Assembly (NCBI GenBank): GCA_903898975.1
Contig: CAIUHT010001090.1
Coordinates: 1 to 5,147 of the forward strand
Source of the DNA: an uncultured Planctomycetaceae bacterium
GTDB taxonomy: Bacteria > Planctomycetota > Planctomycetia > Planctomycetales > Planctomycetaceae
Reading direction: 5' to 3'
Length of the DNA stretch: 5,147 nt
The notes beneath the pieces were generated by a model. It was not told where the DNA came from. It was given only the letters and a program-made list of their open reading frames with translations, and ran no database searches. The position numbers and the translations under genes were made by a program. Of this stretch, positions 1-5,147 are shown piece after piece (the first letter of the stretch is position 1; each line of letters starts with the position of its first letter).

Positions 1-944
1 ACCTGCGAAATCAGTTCCCGTTCCACCTGCGACACAATCCGGTCATGCAAGTCGGTTGCCGATTCTCCCGCCTGCTGCATCCCCAACCCCACCAGTTCCT
101 GGCACAGCGACTTTGCATCTCGGGCGCCCCCTCGTGGCAGCCGCATGGGAGGGCCTCCCACCAACTGCGGGGGAAACGTCTCGAGCGTGAGATGCCCGTT
201 CTGCGAAAACACAATTGCCCGTTCGATGTAGTTCTGCAGTTCCCGCACGTTTCCCGGCCAGGGGTAGCGTTCGAGCGCGGCCAATGCCTCGGCGGCCACC
301 GTGGAAACTGCCACCTTGTTCGCTGTCGCGTACTTCTTGACGAAGAATTCCACCAGGTGCGGAATGTCTCCCTGTCGCTGCCGGAGCGGTGGCAAGTCCA
401 GGGGCACCACGTTGAGCCGAAAGTAGAGATCTTCGCGAAACGCCCCGCGGGCGACTTCATCGAGCAGGTTGCGATTGGTGGCGGCCACGACCCGGCAATC
501 GACCCGAATGGTGCGATTGTCGCCCACCCGCTCGAACTCCTGCTCCTGCAGCACCCGGAGCAGCTTGACCTGCAGCGTGAAGCTGACCGAGTTGATCTCG
601 TCGAGAAAAATCGTTCCCCCGTGGGCGGCTTCGAATCGGCCTGTCCGGTTTTCGACCGCGCTGGTGAAGGCCCCTTTTACGTGCCCGAACAGTTCACTCT
701 CGAGCAGGCTCTCTGACAACGCACCACAGTTCACCCGGACATAGGGACCCGAGGCGCGGGGGCTCAATTCGTGGACGGCGCGGGCGATCAGTTCTTTGCC
801 TGTCCCCGTTTCGCCGGTCAACAACACGGTCGCCGAGGTGCGGGCGACCACGCGCGTGAGCCGGGCGACTTCCAACATCGCAGGGCTGGATCCAATCACC
901 CCGGGAAGGGGGCCGGTCGTTGAAACAGAAGTGCCTTTGTCCAT
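1..944 (-). CDS. Sigma-54-dependent transcriptional activator (NtrC-type AAA+), no N-terminal sensor domain; C-terminus cut by window edge
   Basis: A bacterial enhancer-binding protein that should remodel sigma-54 RNA polymerase by ATP hydrolysis. The 314 visible residues show the AAA+ signatures in order: Walker A GETGTGKE (44-51), the L1 loop as GAFTSA (91-96), Walker B GTIFLDE (110-116), sensor I AATN (154-157), the arginine-finger segment FREDLYFRL (169-177) and sensor II WPGNVREL (229-236). Residues 299-314 (LHDRIVSQVERELISQ) match the helix that leads into a Fis-type helix-turn-helix, which would lie beyond position 1. The start is well fixed: an in-frame TGA at 962-960 precedes the ATG by five codons, none of them a start codon, and the AAA+ domain begins by about residue 15. 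There is therefore no receiver, GAF or PAS domain, a PspF-like layout. The Shine-Dalgarno is weak (GCAGG very close to the ATG). The second G of GAFTGA is Ser here. Family assignment is very secure; target genes and input signal are unknown. Confidence 0.96.
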   Translation of the reverse strand, partial: MDKGTSVSTTGPLPGVIGSSPAMLEVARLTRVVARTSATVLLTGETGTGKELIARAVHELSPRASGPYVRVNCGALSESLLESELFGHVKGAFTSAVENRTGRFEAAHGGTIFLDEINSVSFTLQVKLLRVLQEQEFERVGDNRTIRVDCRVVAATNRNLLDEVARGAFREDLYFRLNVVPLDLPPLRQRQGDIPHLVEFFVKKYATANKVAVSTVAAEALAALERYPWPGNVRELQNYIERAIVFSQNGHLTLETFPPQLVGGPPMRLPRGGARDAKSLCQELVGLGMQQAGESATDLHDRIVSQVERELISQ

Positions 945-1132
945 GCCTGCAGAGAGCGCTCACACCAGGAAAATCGTCCACACGTGGTCCAGGGCGGGGC
1001 TGGCTCGACGCTGGCCCCCTCCGCCCCAAGCCTTCCGCGACCATCACCTCAGTCCGCCGCGAACCAGACACCGCACCTCAACCCATCGATGACTCGCTGG
1101 CGACGCCCCAGTTCCGTCGTTCGCCCCACCCG

Positions 1133-1150
1133 CGAGTCGTTCGCGACTCG
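1133..1150. repeat. Perfect 7-bp inverted repeat with TTCG loop
   Basis: CGAGTCG at 1133-1139 and CGACTCG at 1144-1150 are perfect reverse complements around a TTCG tetranucleotide (CGAA on the other strand). No T-tract follows on either strand, so it is not a canonical intrinsic terminator. It lies about 190 bp upstream of the activator start and would be in its 5' leader if transcription starts further upstream. It may be a structural element or a protein-binding dyad; its function is unknown. Confidence 0.45.
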
Positions 1151-1188
1151 ACGCCACGTTGGCCCCAGGTTCGCCCGGTCCAAAGCTC

Positions 1189-1224
1189 AGCCGGGCCGAA
1201 ACTCGGTCGGTCCGAGGCCCGGCT
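1189..1224. repeat. Two-tier inverted repeat (8-bp outer stem, 5-bp inner stem)
   Basis: AGCCGGGC at 1189-1196 pairs with GCCCGGCT at 1217-1224. Inside it CTCGG (1202-1206) pairs with CCGAG (1212-1216) around a five-base loop, with a five-base bulge on one side only. The inner part contains the short palindrome TCGGTCCGA. The symmetry is stronger than the neighbouring sequence offers. No T-run follows, so a terminator role is unlikely; a leader-RNA structure or a binding dyad upstream of the activator gene is possible. Confidence 0.45.
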
Positions 1225-1247
1225 CGAGGGTGCGTTGGGAGCGTTCC

Positions 1248-1298
1248 AGCGGACCGCTGCCGGCAAATCACGGCGGAAACTCACCGAGCGGGACCGCT
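1248..1298. promoter_or_regulatory. Pair of similar dyads, AGCGG-A-CCGCT and AGCGG-GA-CCGCT
   Basis: AGCGGACCGCT (1248-1258) and AGCGGGACCGCT (1287-1298) are near-identical dyads with AGCGG/CCGCT arms, about 40 bp apart centre to centre. Further GGWCC cores lie at 1177-1181, 1209-1213 and 1342-1346. They sit about 300-350 bp upstream of the sigma-54 activator start. Repeated dyads at such distances are typical of binding sites for dimeric Fis-type activators, so autoregulation is conceivable. This is inference; GC-rich DNA gives such short dyads by chance fairly often. Confidence 0.25.
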
Positions 1299-1520
1299 TA
1301 CACCAGCCGAGCCCGAACGGGGTTCACCGGACAAGCCAGGAGGTCCGCCGGGGGTTCGAGACGAGCCGATGGAACTGACTGGTTCTCTCCAAGACCCGCA
1401 GGGCCCCGTCAATCGCCCGACTGCTCCTGAAACCCGGGGAACGGCGCGCATCTTAGGCAGTTAGCCACAAAACGAGAATGCCGCAGGCAGCCATCTCGAG
1501 AGGAAAACGGTCAATCCCGC

Positions 1521-1547
1521 ACAATCGTTGCGGAGCGAAGCGATTGT
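1521..1547 (-). repeat. Imperfect 27-base inverted repeat downstream of the ferritin-like gene
   Basis: ACAATCG at 1521-1527 pairs with CGATTGT at 1541-1547, and the stem continues inwards with one G-T pair, one mismatch and two more pairs around a GAG/CTC loop. It lies about 57 bases past the stop of the ferritin-like gene in its transcription direction, where a terminator would be expected. Only a TTTT (1504-1507) follows, roughly 13 bases after the stem, so it is at best a poor intrinsic terminator. A binding site is the alternative. Confidence 0.35.
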
Positions 1548-1603
1548 ACGCTTTCGACGACCCCGGCCTGCTTAATATTTCGGCAGCGCGGGGGAAAAAG
1601 AGA

Positions 1604-3202
1604 TCAGTCGGAAGACGAGAATTCTTTCAGGTCAGCCCGCAGTTGGCTGTAGTTTTCGCGGAAGGCGAGGGTGCCGGGATCTGGGGGGGTGTTCCAGACC
1701 TGGCAGGCCTGGCGGTAGACATCGGGCCACCAGTTGTGGTGCTGGGTCAAACCCTGGTCGAGGTATTCCCGCCAATGGCTCATCACGCGGGACCAGCAAC
1801 GGTCGCCGTAGGCGAGTGCGTGATTCAGATCGGGAAAGTCGGTGACGTACCATTCGCGACCAATCTGGGCGTGAAGCACCTCGTCGGCCCAGTCGAAGTC
1901 CTGGAAGGTGGCAGCGAGCGGGACCCCCGACTGTTGGGCCACCTCCCATTCGAAACGTTTGCCGGTGCGGGGCATCAGCCCCTGCTCGATGAAGAACAGC
2001 ACCGCATGCCGTTCCTGGGCGGTCAGTTGAGTATTGAGGTTGAGCGACCAGGTGAAGTTGACCGGGATTTGTGTCCAGTCGATGCCGAGGGCGACGAACC
2101 CGACCTGCCCCATGAGGGAGTGGCGGGCTTCATCCCACAGCTGGCGGGTCATCGCGTGGAGGAATTCCCACGGTTTATCGCGCGATTCCACCAGGATACT
2201 GGCCATCATTTCCGGGACATCGATTTCGCGCAGGCGCTTGTAAAAGAGCATCAGCGTCTTGTCGCGCGCCAGGAAGGCGGGGTCGTACAGAAACGCCTCG
2301 GGATTCACCCCTCCGTTGTAAGGATCGCGGAAGCGGGCATCGCGGCGGGGGAGCGGATCGAATTGCCAAGGGGTTTGCGAGAACCGGCGAGCCGGGAGGG
2401 GGGGCTGACGGGCGATGGTCGAATCGGGACTGGGGTCGGCACCCGGGGGGCGATGCGTGCCCGCGAGCAATCCGGACGCGGAGAAGGCCTGCTGCAGTTC
2501 GCCGGTCCAGGTGCTGGCCAGGGAGGGATCGCACGGGGGTGGCGCAAGTTGCTCCCAACCCAGCAGCAGTCGGCGGCCGAAATCGAGCATGTCGTCGAGG
2601 TCGAGCAGAGCGTGACGCACCAGGCGCAGGCTGGGAGCATCGGCCAGGGGCTGGGAAACGGCACAGTAACTGACCAGCGACTGACGGAGTGTGGGGAGCA
2701 CGGCGCCGTAGAGGGCGGTGCAGAACAGTGCGGTGCCGGGAGCGGCTCGGAGTTCGTCGAGAGCCCAGGCCAGACCGGGTTCGGGAGGGAGATCGAGTCC
2801 GAGTGGGGGCTCGCGGAGTTCGGAGACTCGGTTGCGGAGGGCGGTGGCCTGCTCGGCACAGAGCCAGGCGTGCAGACTGAACGCAGTTTTCAGCTCAAAA
2901 CAGGGCTCCGACGTGATGCGTCCCACAAGAATGAGGTGCAGGTCACGGAAGAGGGTGTGGAGGCGCTTGAGCCAGGCCACGCACTCTTCCACCGCCATGC
3001 CCGGCTGAATGGCCTGATTCAAGGTGCAGAGTCCCGCGACGGGGGGGACGGGCAGCGGAGGCGGAAAGAACTCGGGACCAGCACCTGCTGAGGGGACTGA
3101 ACCGGATGAGCGACCGTCACCGGCGGCGAGGCCGGGAGCGGGGGCCGGAGTCGCTGGTGGGCCGGGGAGAGGAGATCGACCGGGCGTTGGGGAGGTGTTC
3201 AT
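1604..3202 (-). CDS. Ferritin-like (di-iron-type four-helix bundle) protein of unknown function
   Basis: 532 residues with no signal peptide or membrane segment seen. Residues 1-55 are Pro/Gly/Ala-rich and probably disordered. A first helical block (about 68-217) includes FELK (102-105), a helix with H111 and E117, and LRLVRHALLDLDD (192-204). A Pro-rich linker (about 220-290) follows. The second block (about 300-460) carries the canonical ferritin-like ligand pattern: E331 or E339, E358-x-x-H361 within WDEARH, E406 in FFIEQGL and E441-x-x-H444 within DEVLHAQIGRE. This predicts a carboxylate-bridged di-iron (or Mn/Fe) site, as in rubrerythrin/ferritin-like and DUF455/MiaE-type folds; I cannot name the exact family or its substrate. 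The ATG lies 24 bp after the LOG stop, consistent with co-transcription, but no Shine-Dalgarno is visible, and M69 or another later start would remove the low-complexity tail. The C-terminus (460-532) is Trp- and Tyr-rich and unassigned. The fold call is fairly sure; biological role unknown. Confidence 0.8.
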   Translation of the reverse strand: MNTSPTPGRSPLPGPPATPAPAPGLAAGDGRSSGSVPSAGAGPEFFPPPLPVPPVAGLCTLNQAIQPGMAVEECVAWLKRLHTLFRDLHLILVGRITSEPCFELKTAFSLHAWLCAEQATALRNRVSELREPPLGLDLPPEPGLAWALDELRAAPGTALFCTALYGAVLPTLRQSLVSYCAVSQPLADAPSLRLVRHALLDLDDMLDFGRRLLLGWEQLAPPPCDPSLASTWTGELQQAFSASGLLAGTHRPPGADPSPDSTIARQPPLPARRFSQTPWQFDPLPRRDARFRDPYNGGVNPEAFLYDPAFLARDKTLMLFYKRLREIDVPEMMASILVESRDKPWEFLHAMTRQLWDEARHSLMGQVGFVALGIDWTQIPVNFTWSLNLNTQLTAQERHAVLFFIEQGLMPRTGKRFEWEVAQQSGVPLAATFQDFDWADEVLHAQIGREWYVTDFPDLNHALAYGDRCWSRVMSHWREYLDQGLTQHHNWWPDVYRQACQVWNTPPDPGTLAFRENYSQLRADLKEFSSSD

Positions 3203-3226
3203 GTGAAGGTGGCCGTCGGGGGCCGA

Positions 3227-3880
3227 TCAGGCGAGGACCGCGGATTGCGCGGAGAGGCCCCACGGGGGGAAGCTGGCGAGGGTGGACAGGACCTCATCGG
3301 GGGAGTTCACGAATTGCCACATGGCGCGATGGCGGTCTGACATGAACCGCTCGGCGATAAACTGCTCGAGCAGCTGCCGAAGGGGCTGGAAGTGACCGCG
3401 GGCGTCCACCATCAGGATGGGGCGGTCGAACAATCCGAGGCGTTTGAGAGTCAGGGCCTCAAAGAGTTCTTCGTAAGTGCCGCACCCCCCGGGGAGGGCG
3501 ATGACTGCGTCGGTCTGTTCGAGCATGCGCCGCTTGCGACCGTGCATGTCGTCCACAATGATCAGCTCGGAGAGTCCGGGATGCCCCCATTCGATCTCCT
3601 GCATGAAGCCGGGGATGACCCCCACGACCGTCCCGCCGTGGGCGAGGGCCCCATCGGCGAGTTGTCCCATGGAGCCGATCCGTCCCCCGCCGTAGACGAT
3701 GGCGACGCCAGCCTGGGCGAGCAGCTCACCCAGCCGGCGGGCGGCGGCGTGGAACTCGGGATGCACCTGGTTGCTCGAGGCACAGTAGACGGTGACGCGC
3801 TGCGGTTTCACGTGGGGCGGGAGTTTTCCGTCGAGGAGGGAACTGGAACCGGGAGAGACTTGCCCGAAAGCGGACAACAA
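3227..3880 (-). CDS. LOG-family Rossmann-fold protein (TIGR00730-type; cytokinin riboside 5'-monophosphate phosphoribohydrolase-like)
   Basis: A 217-residue member of the LOG/'lysine decarboxylase-like' family, cytosolic. Characterised members hydrolyse the N-glycosidic bond of nucleoside 5'-monophosphates (AMP or cytokinin nucleotides), releasing base and ribose 5-phosphate; they are not true lysine decarboxylases. The sequence shows the Rossmann start RVTVYCASS (28-36), VYGGG (62-66) with GSMG (69-72), DMHGRKRRM (111-119) and the signature PGGCGTYEE (130-138), including the conserved Arg and Glu residues used in catalysis. Length fits the family except for about 24 extra N-terminal residues. 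No in-frame ATG precedes the core: the long form starts at TTG 3880 (next codon also TTG) and a GTG at 3811 would give MKPQRVTVYC, closer to usual family starts. Neither has a clear Shine-Dalgarno. It follows the hydrolase gene by 62 bp and precedes the ferritin-like gene by 24 bp. Family very sure; substrate (AMP, dAMP or N6-modified) and exact start not. Confidence 0.93.
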   Translation of the reverse strand: MLSAFGQVSPGSSSLLDGKLPPHVKPQRVTVYCASSNQVHPEFHAAARRLGELLAQAGVAIVYGGGRIGSMGQLADGALAHGGTVVGVIPGFMQEIEWGHPGLSELIIVDDMHGRKRRMLEQTDAVIALPGGCGTYEELFEALTLKRLGLFDRPILMVDARGHFQPLRQLLEQFIAERFMSDRHRAMWQFVNSPDEVLSTLASFPPWGLSAQSAVLA

Positions 3881-3894
3881 GGACGGCCCCCCGT

Positions 3895-3921
3895 GGGGAG
3901 CGGGAAGTGAGCCCGCTCCCC
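3895..3921 (-). repeat. Strong perfect inverted repeat between hydrolase and LOG genes
   Basis: GGGGAGCGGG at 3895-3904 and CCCGCTCCCC at 3912-3921 are perfect reverse complements around a seven-base spacer (AAGTGAG on the plus strand). In the transcript this 10-bp, mostly G-C stem forms about 21 bases after the hydrolase stop and ends about 14 bases before the TTG start of the LOG gene. No U-run follows, so it is not a standard intrinsic terminator. It could reduce read-through, mark an mRNA processing or stability point, or affect LOG translation. The downstream CCCCACGGGG can form a competing small hairpin with its 3' arm. Confidence 0.6.
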
Positions 3922-3942
3922 GGGTTGGCCGCGGCGGGGAGA

Positions 3943-5147
3943 CTACTGGGCGGGCTTGAGTTGCCAGGCTTCGTTGAAGAAGTCGGCGGCAACGATCTTG
4001 CCCGGCCAGCGGACGCCCGGAGGAGTGCGCAGGTCGACAACCGCCCAGTCGGGGAGCTTGGAAACCTGCCGGGCGTTGTTGAGATAGTCGTACTCGCGGT
4101 AGGTGAAAGAGCTGTTCAGCACCACGTAGCGGGCCGGGTTGAGGGGATTGGGGGCGCAGAGGATGAGGGCGTGGTGCGCGGCGGGGAACGACTGGCGGCC
4201 GACGCTGATTTCGGCCGGTTTCCAGGCAATGGGCAGGCGTTCGGCCACTTGCCCGAGAACGCGATTCGAGCGGGGTGTGCCCCAGAGAATCAGGTTGTTG
4301 CCGGCGATAAGTTCGGGGGTGAGTTCAGCGTCGGTCACCACGCGGGGGCGGCCCCGGAACTGGCGGCGCCAGTGTTCAATGGCGCGGGCCTGCTCGGAGG
4401 CGACCCACTGATCAACAGCGGGGTTGTCGCCCGGGCTGGTGGGGGTGACGAAGACGAACGAGTCCATCAGGGCGTCGTCGATCGGCCCCTGGAGTCCGGG
4501 CTGTTTGCGGGTCGCGGCGGCGGGGCGTCCCAGTTGCCAGCCCGCGGGGCTCTTCGTAAGCGCGACACTCCACGAGCGGTCGGAGCGGGGGGGAGAAGCG
4601 GCGAGAGCCTGGCCATCAATGGTGAGTTCGACAGGGCGGGTGGGGTCTCCCGTGGCGTCCCCGGGAGGGAGTGCGAAGGTCAGGGCGGTGACGTTGCTGG
4701 TGGTCGCCGTGAGCGAGTTGCCCGAGGTCCAGGTGGCGTCGACGGTCGCCTTCTGCCAGTGTTCGGCGAGTCCTTCGACGGTCACCCAGAAGCAGCGGTT
4801 GTAGCGGAGAGTGTAGGTGGTGAAGTGGACCTCGCGGGGGGCTCGGTCGCGGCCCCGGGCGACGATGGCGTTGAACCGCCGCTCGATCTCGTCCCGGACG
4901 GCGGGATGGTACGAGTGTCCGGTCTGGGGACCGATGAGGTGCACCAGCTCGATGCCAAGTTTGGCGAGAGCCGACTCCAAGATGTCGGCGGCCTGCTTTT
5001 GGGTGTCGTTTTCGCCCGAGTAGGCGATGGTCGGGCAGTGACGAAGATTGCCGGCCCAGTCCGGGCAGTCGTGCATCCGCCAGAGCGTCTGCTCCCAGGG
5101 GGCAGGCGTGAGCGTTTCCTTCTGGAAGAACTTGAGGAACTCGGGAG
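3943..5147 (-). CDS. C-terminal part of an alpha/beta hydrolase, prolyl-oligopeptidase (S9)-like, with planctomycete-type C-terminal extension; N-terminus outside window
   Basis: The frame is open to the right edge (400 visible codons), beginning with PEFLKFFQKE, so the ATG at 5076 is internal and not the start. TIAYSGEND contains the presumed catalytic Asp (codon 5007-5005), followed by a helix (QKQAADILESALAKLG), then the strand HLIGPQ and the catalytic-His motif GHSYHP (His codon 4917-4915). Together these form the end of an alpha/beta-hydrolase fold; the nucleophile Ser would lie upstream. After it comes a beta-rich stretch (TTYTLRYNRCFWVTVEGL), then a roughly 150-residue segment with ASEQARAIEHWRRQFRGRPR and NNLILWGTPRSNRVL, resembling C-terminal extensions of large secreted planctomycete hydrolases. 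Such proteins are usually exported peptidases or esterases, but the signal peptide cannot be checked here. The protein ends in LKPAQ with TAG. It is probably first in a run with the LOG and ferritin-like genes. Fold confident; substrate unknown. Confidence 0.85.
   Translation of the reverse strand, partial: PEFLKFFQKETLTPAPWEQTLWRMHDCPDWAGNLRHCPTIAYSGENDTQKQAADILESALAKLGIELVHLIGPQTGHSYHPAVRDEIERRFNAIVARGRDRAPREVHFTTYTLRYNRCFWVTVEGLAEHWQKATVDATWTSGNSLTATTSNVTALTFALPPGDATGDPTRPVELTIDGQALAASPPRSDRSWSVALTKSPAGWQLGRPAAATRKQPGLQGPIDDALMDSFVFVTPTSPGDNPAVDQWVASEQARAIEHWRRQFRGRPRVVTDAELTPELIAGNNLILWGTPRSNRVLGQVAERLPIAWKPAEISVGRQSFPAAHHALILCAPNPLNPARYVVLNSSFTYREYDYLNNARQVSKLPDWAVVDLRTPPGVRWPGKIVAADFFNEAWQLKPAQ

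Larger units (their letters stand above)
945..1603. other. Long intergenic region, about 660 bp, no supportable gene, rich in inverted repeats
   Basis: This stretch separates the ferritin-like gene (stop at 1604) from the sigma-54 activator (start at 944). Open frames exist on both strands, but all give arginine/proline/serine-rich translations without a recognisable domain, as expected of GC-rich non-coding DNA. It holds several hairpin-capable inverted repeats (1133-1150, 1189-1224, 1521-1547) and short GGWCC-centred dyads between 1176 and 1347. I saw no convincing -35/-10 pair and no TGGC-N7/8-TGC type -24/-12 promoter in front of the activator. The right end (about 1475-1603) is more AT-rich and includes a TTAATATTT patch at 1572-1580. 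It probably combines the 3' flank of the ferritin-like gene with the activator's regulatory region. Confidence 0.7.

Noticed and set aside
45..716. Plus-strand open frame of 223 codons at the left end
   Set aside because: It is antisense to the sigma-54 activator, whose Walker A, Walker B and sensor motifs are unmistakable on the minus strand.
694..1071. Minus-strand open frame overlapping the activator start, considered as a frameshifted N-terminal sensor domain
   Set aside because: Its translation has no receiver, GAF or PAS features, and most of it overlaps the intact AAA+ frame.
920..1464. Several overlapping open frames on both strands in the intergenic region
   Set aside because: Translations are Arg/Pro/Ser-rich, with no domain, no ribosome-binding site and mutually overlapping frames; this is what non-coding GC-rich DNA yields.
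945..1480. Possible -24/-12 (sigma-54) promoter before the activator
   Set aside because: TGGC occurrences on the minus strand (for example near 1460 and 1490) lack a GC at the required spacing.
1478..3091. Very long plus-strand open frame (537 codons) opposite the ferritin-like gene
   Set aside because: Its translation is Gly/Glu/Val-rich with no recognisable domain, while the opposite strand gives a protein with a full di-iron motif. GC-rich codon usage readily leaves the antisense frame open.
3392..3910. Plus-strand open frame opposite the LOG gene
   Set aside because: It is a shadow of the minus-strand LOG gene, which has PGGCGTYEE and the other family motifs.
3943..5076. Taking ATG 5076 as the start of the hydrolase
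   Set aside because: The frame stays open with sensible protein sequence to the window edge, and a start here would omit the nucleophile region of the fold.
1..5147. Mobile element, CRISPR array, tRNA/rRNA or phage genes
   Set aside because: No direct-repeat arrays, transposase or integrase motifs, terminal repeats or tRNA-like cloverleaf were seen anywhere in the window.

Overview
The window comes from a GC-rich bacterial chromosome. The protein style points to Planctomycetota: a large alpha/beta hydrolase with a long C-terminal extension, a ferritin-like protein with a Pro/Gly/Ala-rich N-terminus, a receiver-less NtrC-type activator, and weak or absent Shine-Dalgarno sequences. This placement is inference from sequence style; there is no rRNA or other marker gene. 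All four supported genes lie on the minus strand and are described here from right to left, in the direction of transcription.

Right part (5147 to 3227). The C-terminal part of an S9/prolyl-oligopeptidase-like alpha/beta hydrolase enters from the right edge and stops at 3943. The catalytic Asp and His are visible; the nucleophile Ser and the N-terminus are outside. A 62-bp gap holding a perfect 10-bp stem inverted repeat separates it from a LOG-family (TIGR00730-type, 'lysine decarboxylase-like') nucleotide phosphoribohydrolase, which starts at a non-ATG codon.

Middle (3202 to 1604). Only 24 bp after the LOG stop begins a 532-aa protein of unknown function. Its C-terminal half carries a complete ferritin-like di-iron ligand set (E...ExxH...E...ExxH). 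The spacing suggests that hydrolase, LOG and ferritin-like genes are at least partly co-transcribed, but no known pathway joins the three.

Left part (1603 to 1). About 660 bp without a convincing gene contains several inverted repeats and a cluster of GGWCC-centred dyads. It lies directly upstream of a sigma-54-dependent activator that starts at 944 and runs off the left edge. This activator has essentially no N-terminal sensory domain (an in-frame stop lies five codons upstream of the ATG) and carries GAFTSA in place of the usual GAFTGA sigma-54-contact motif.

I found no mobile element, CRISPR array, tRNA or rRNA, and no clear evidence of a new multi-gene system. The items most worth following up are the ferritin-like protein, the GAFTSA activator with its dyad-rich upstream region, and the hairpin at the LOG start.
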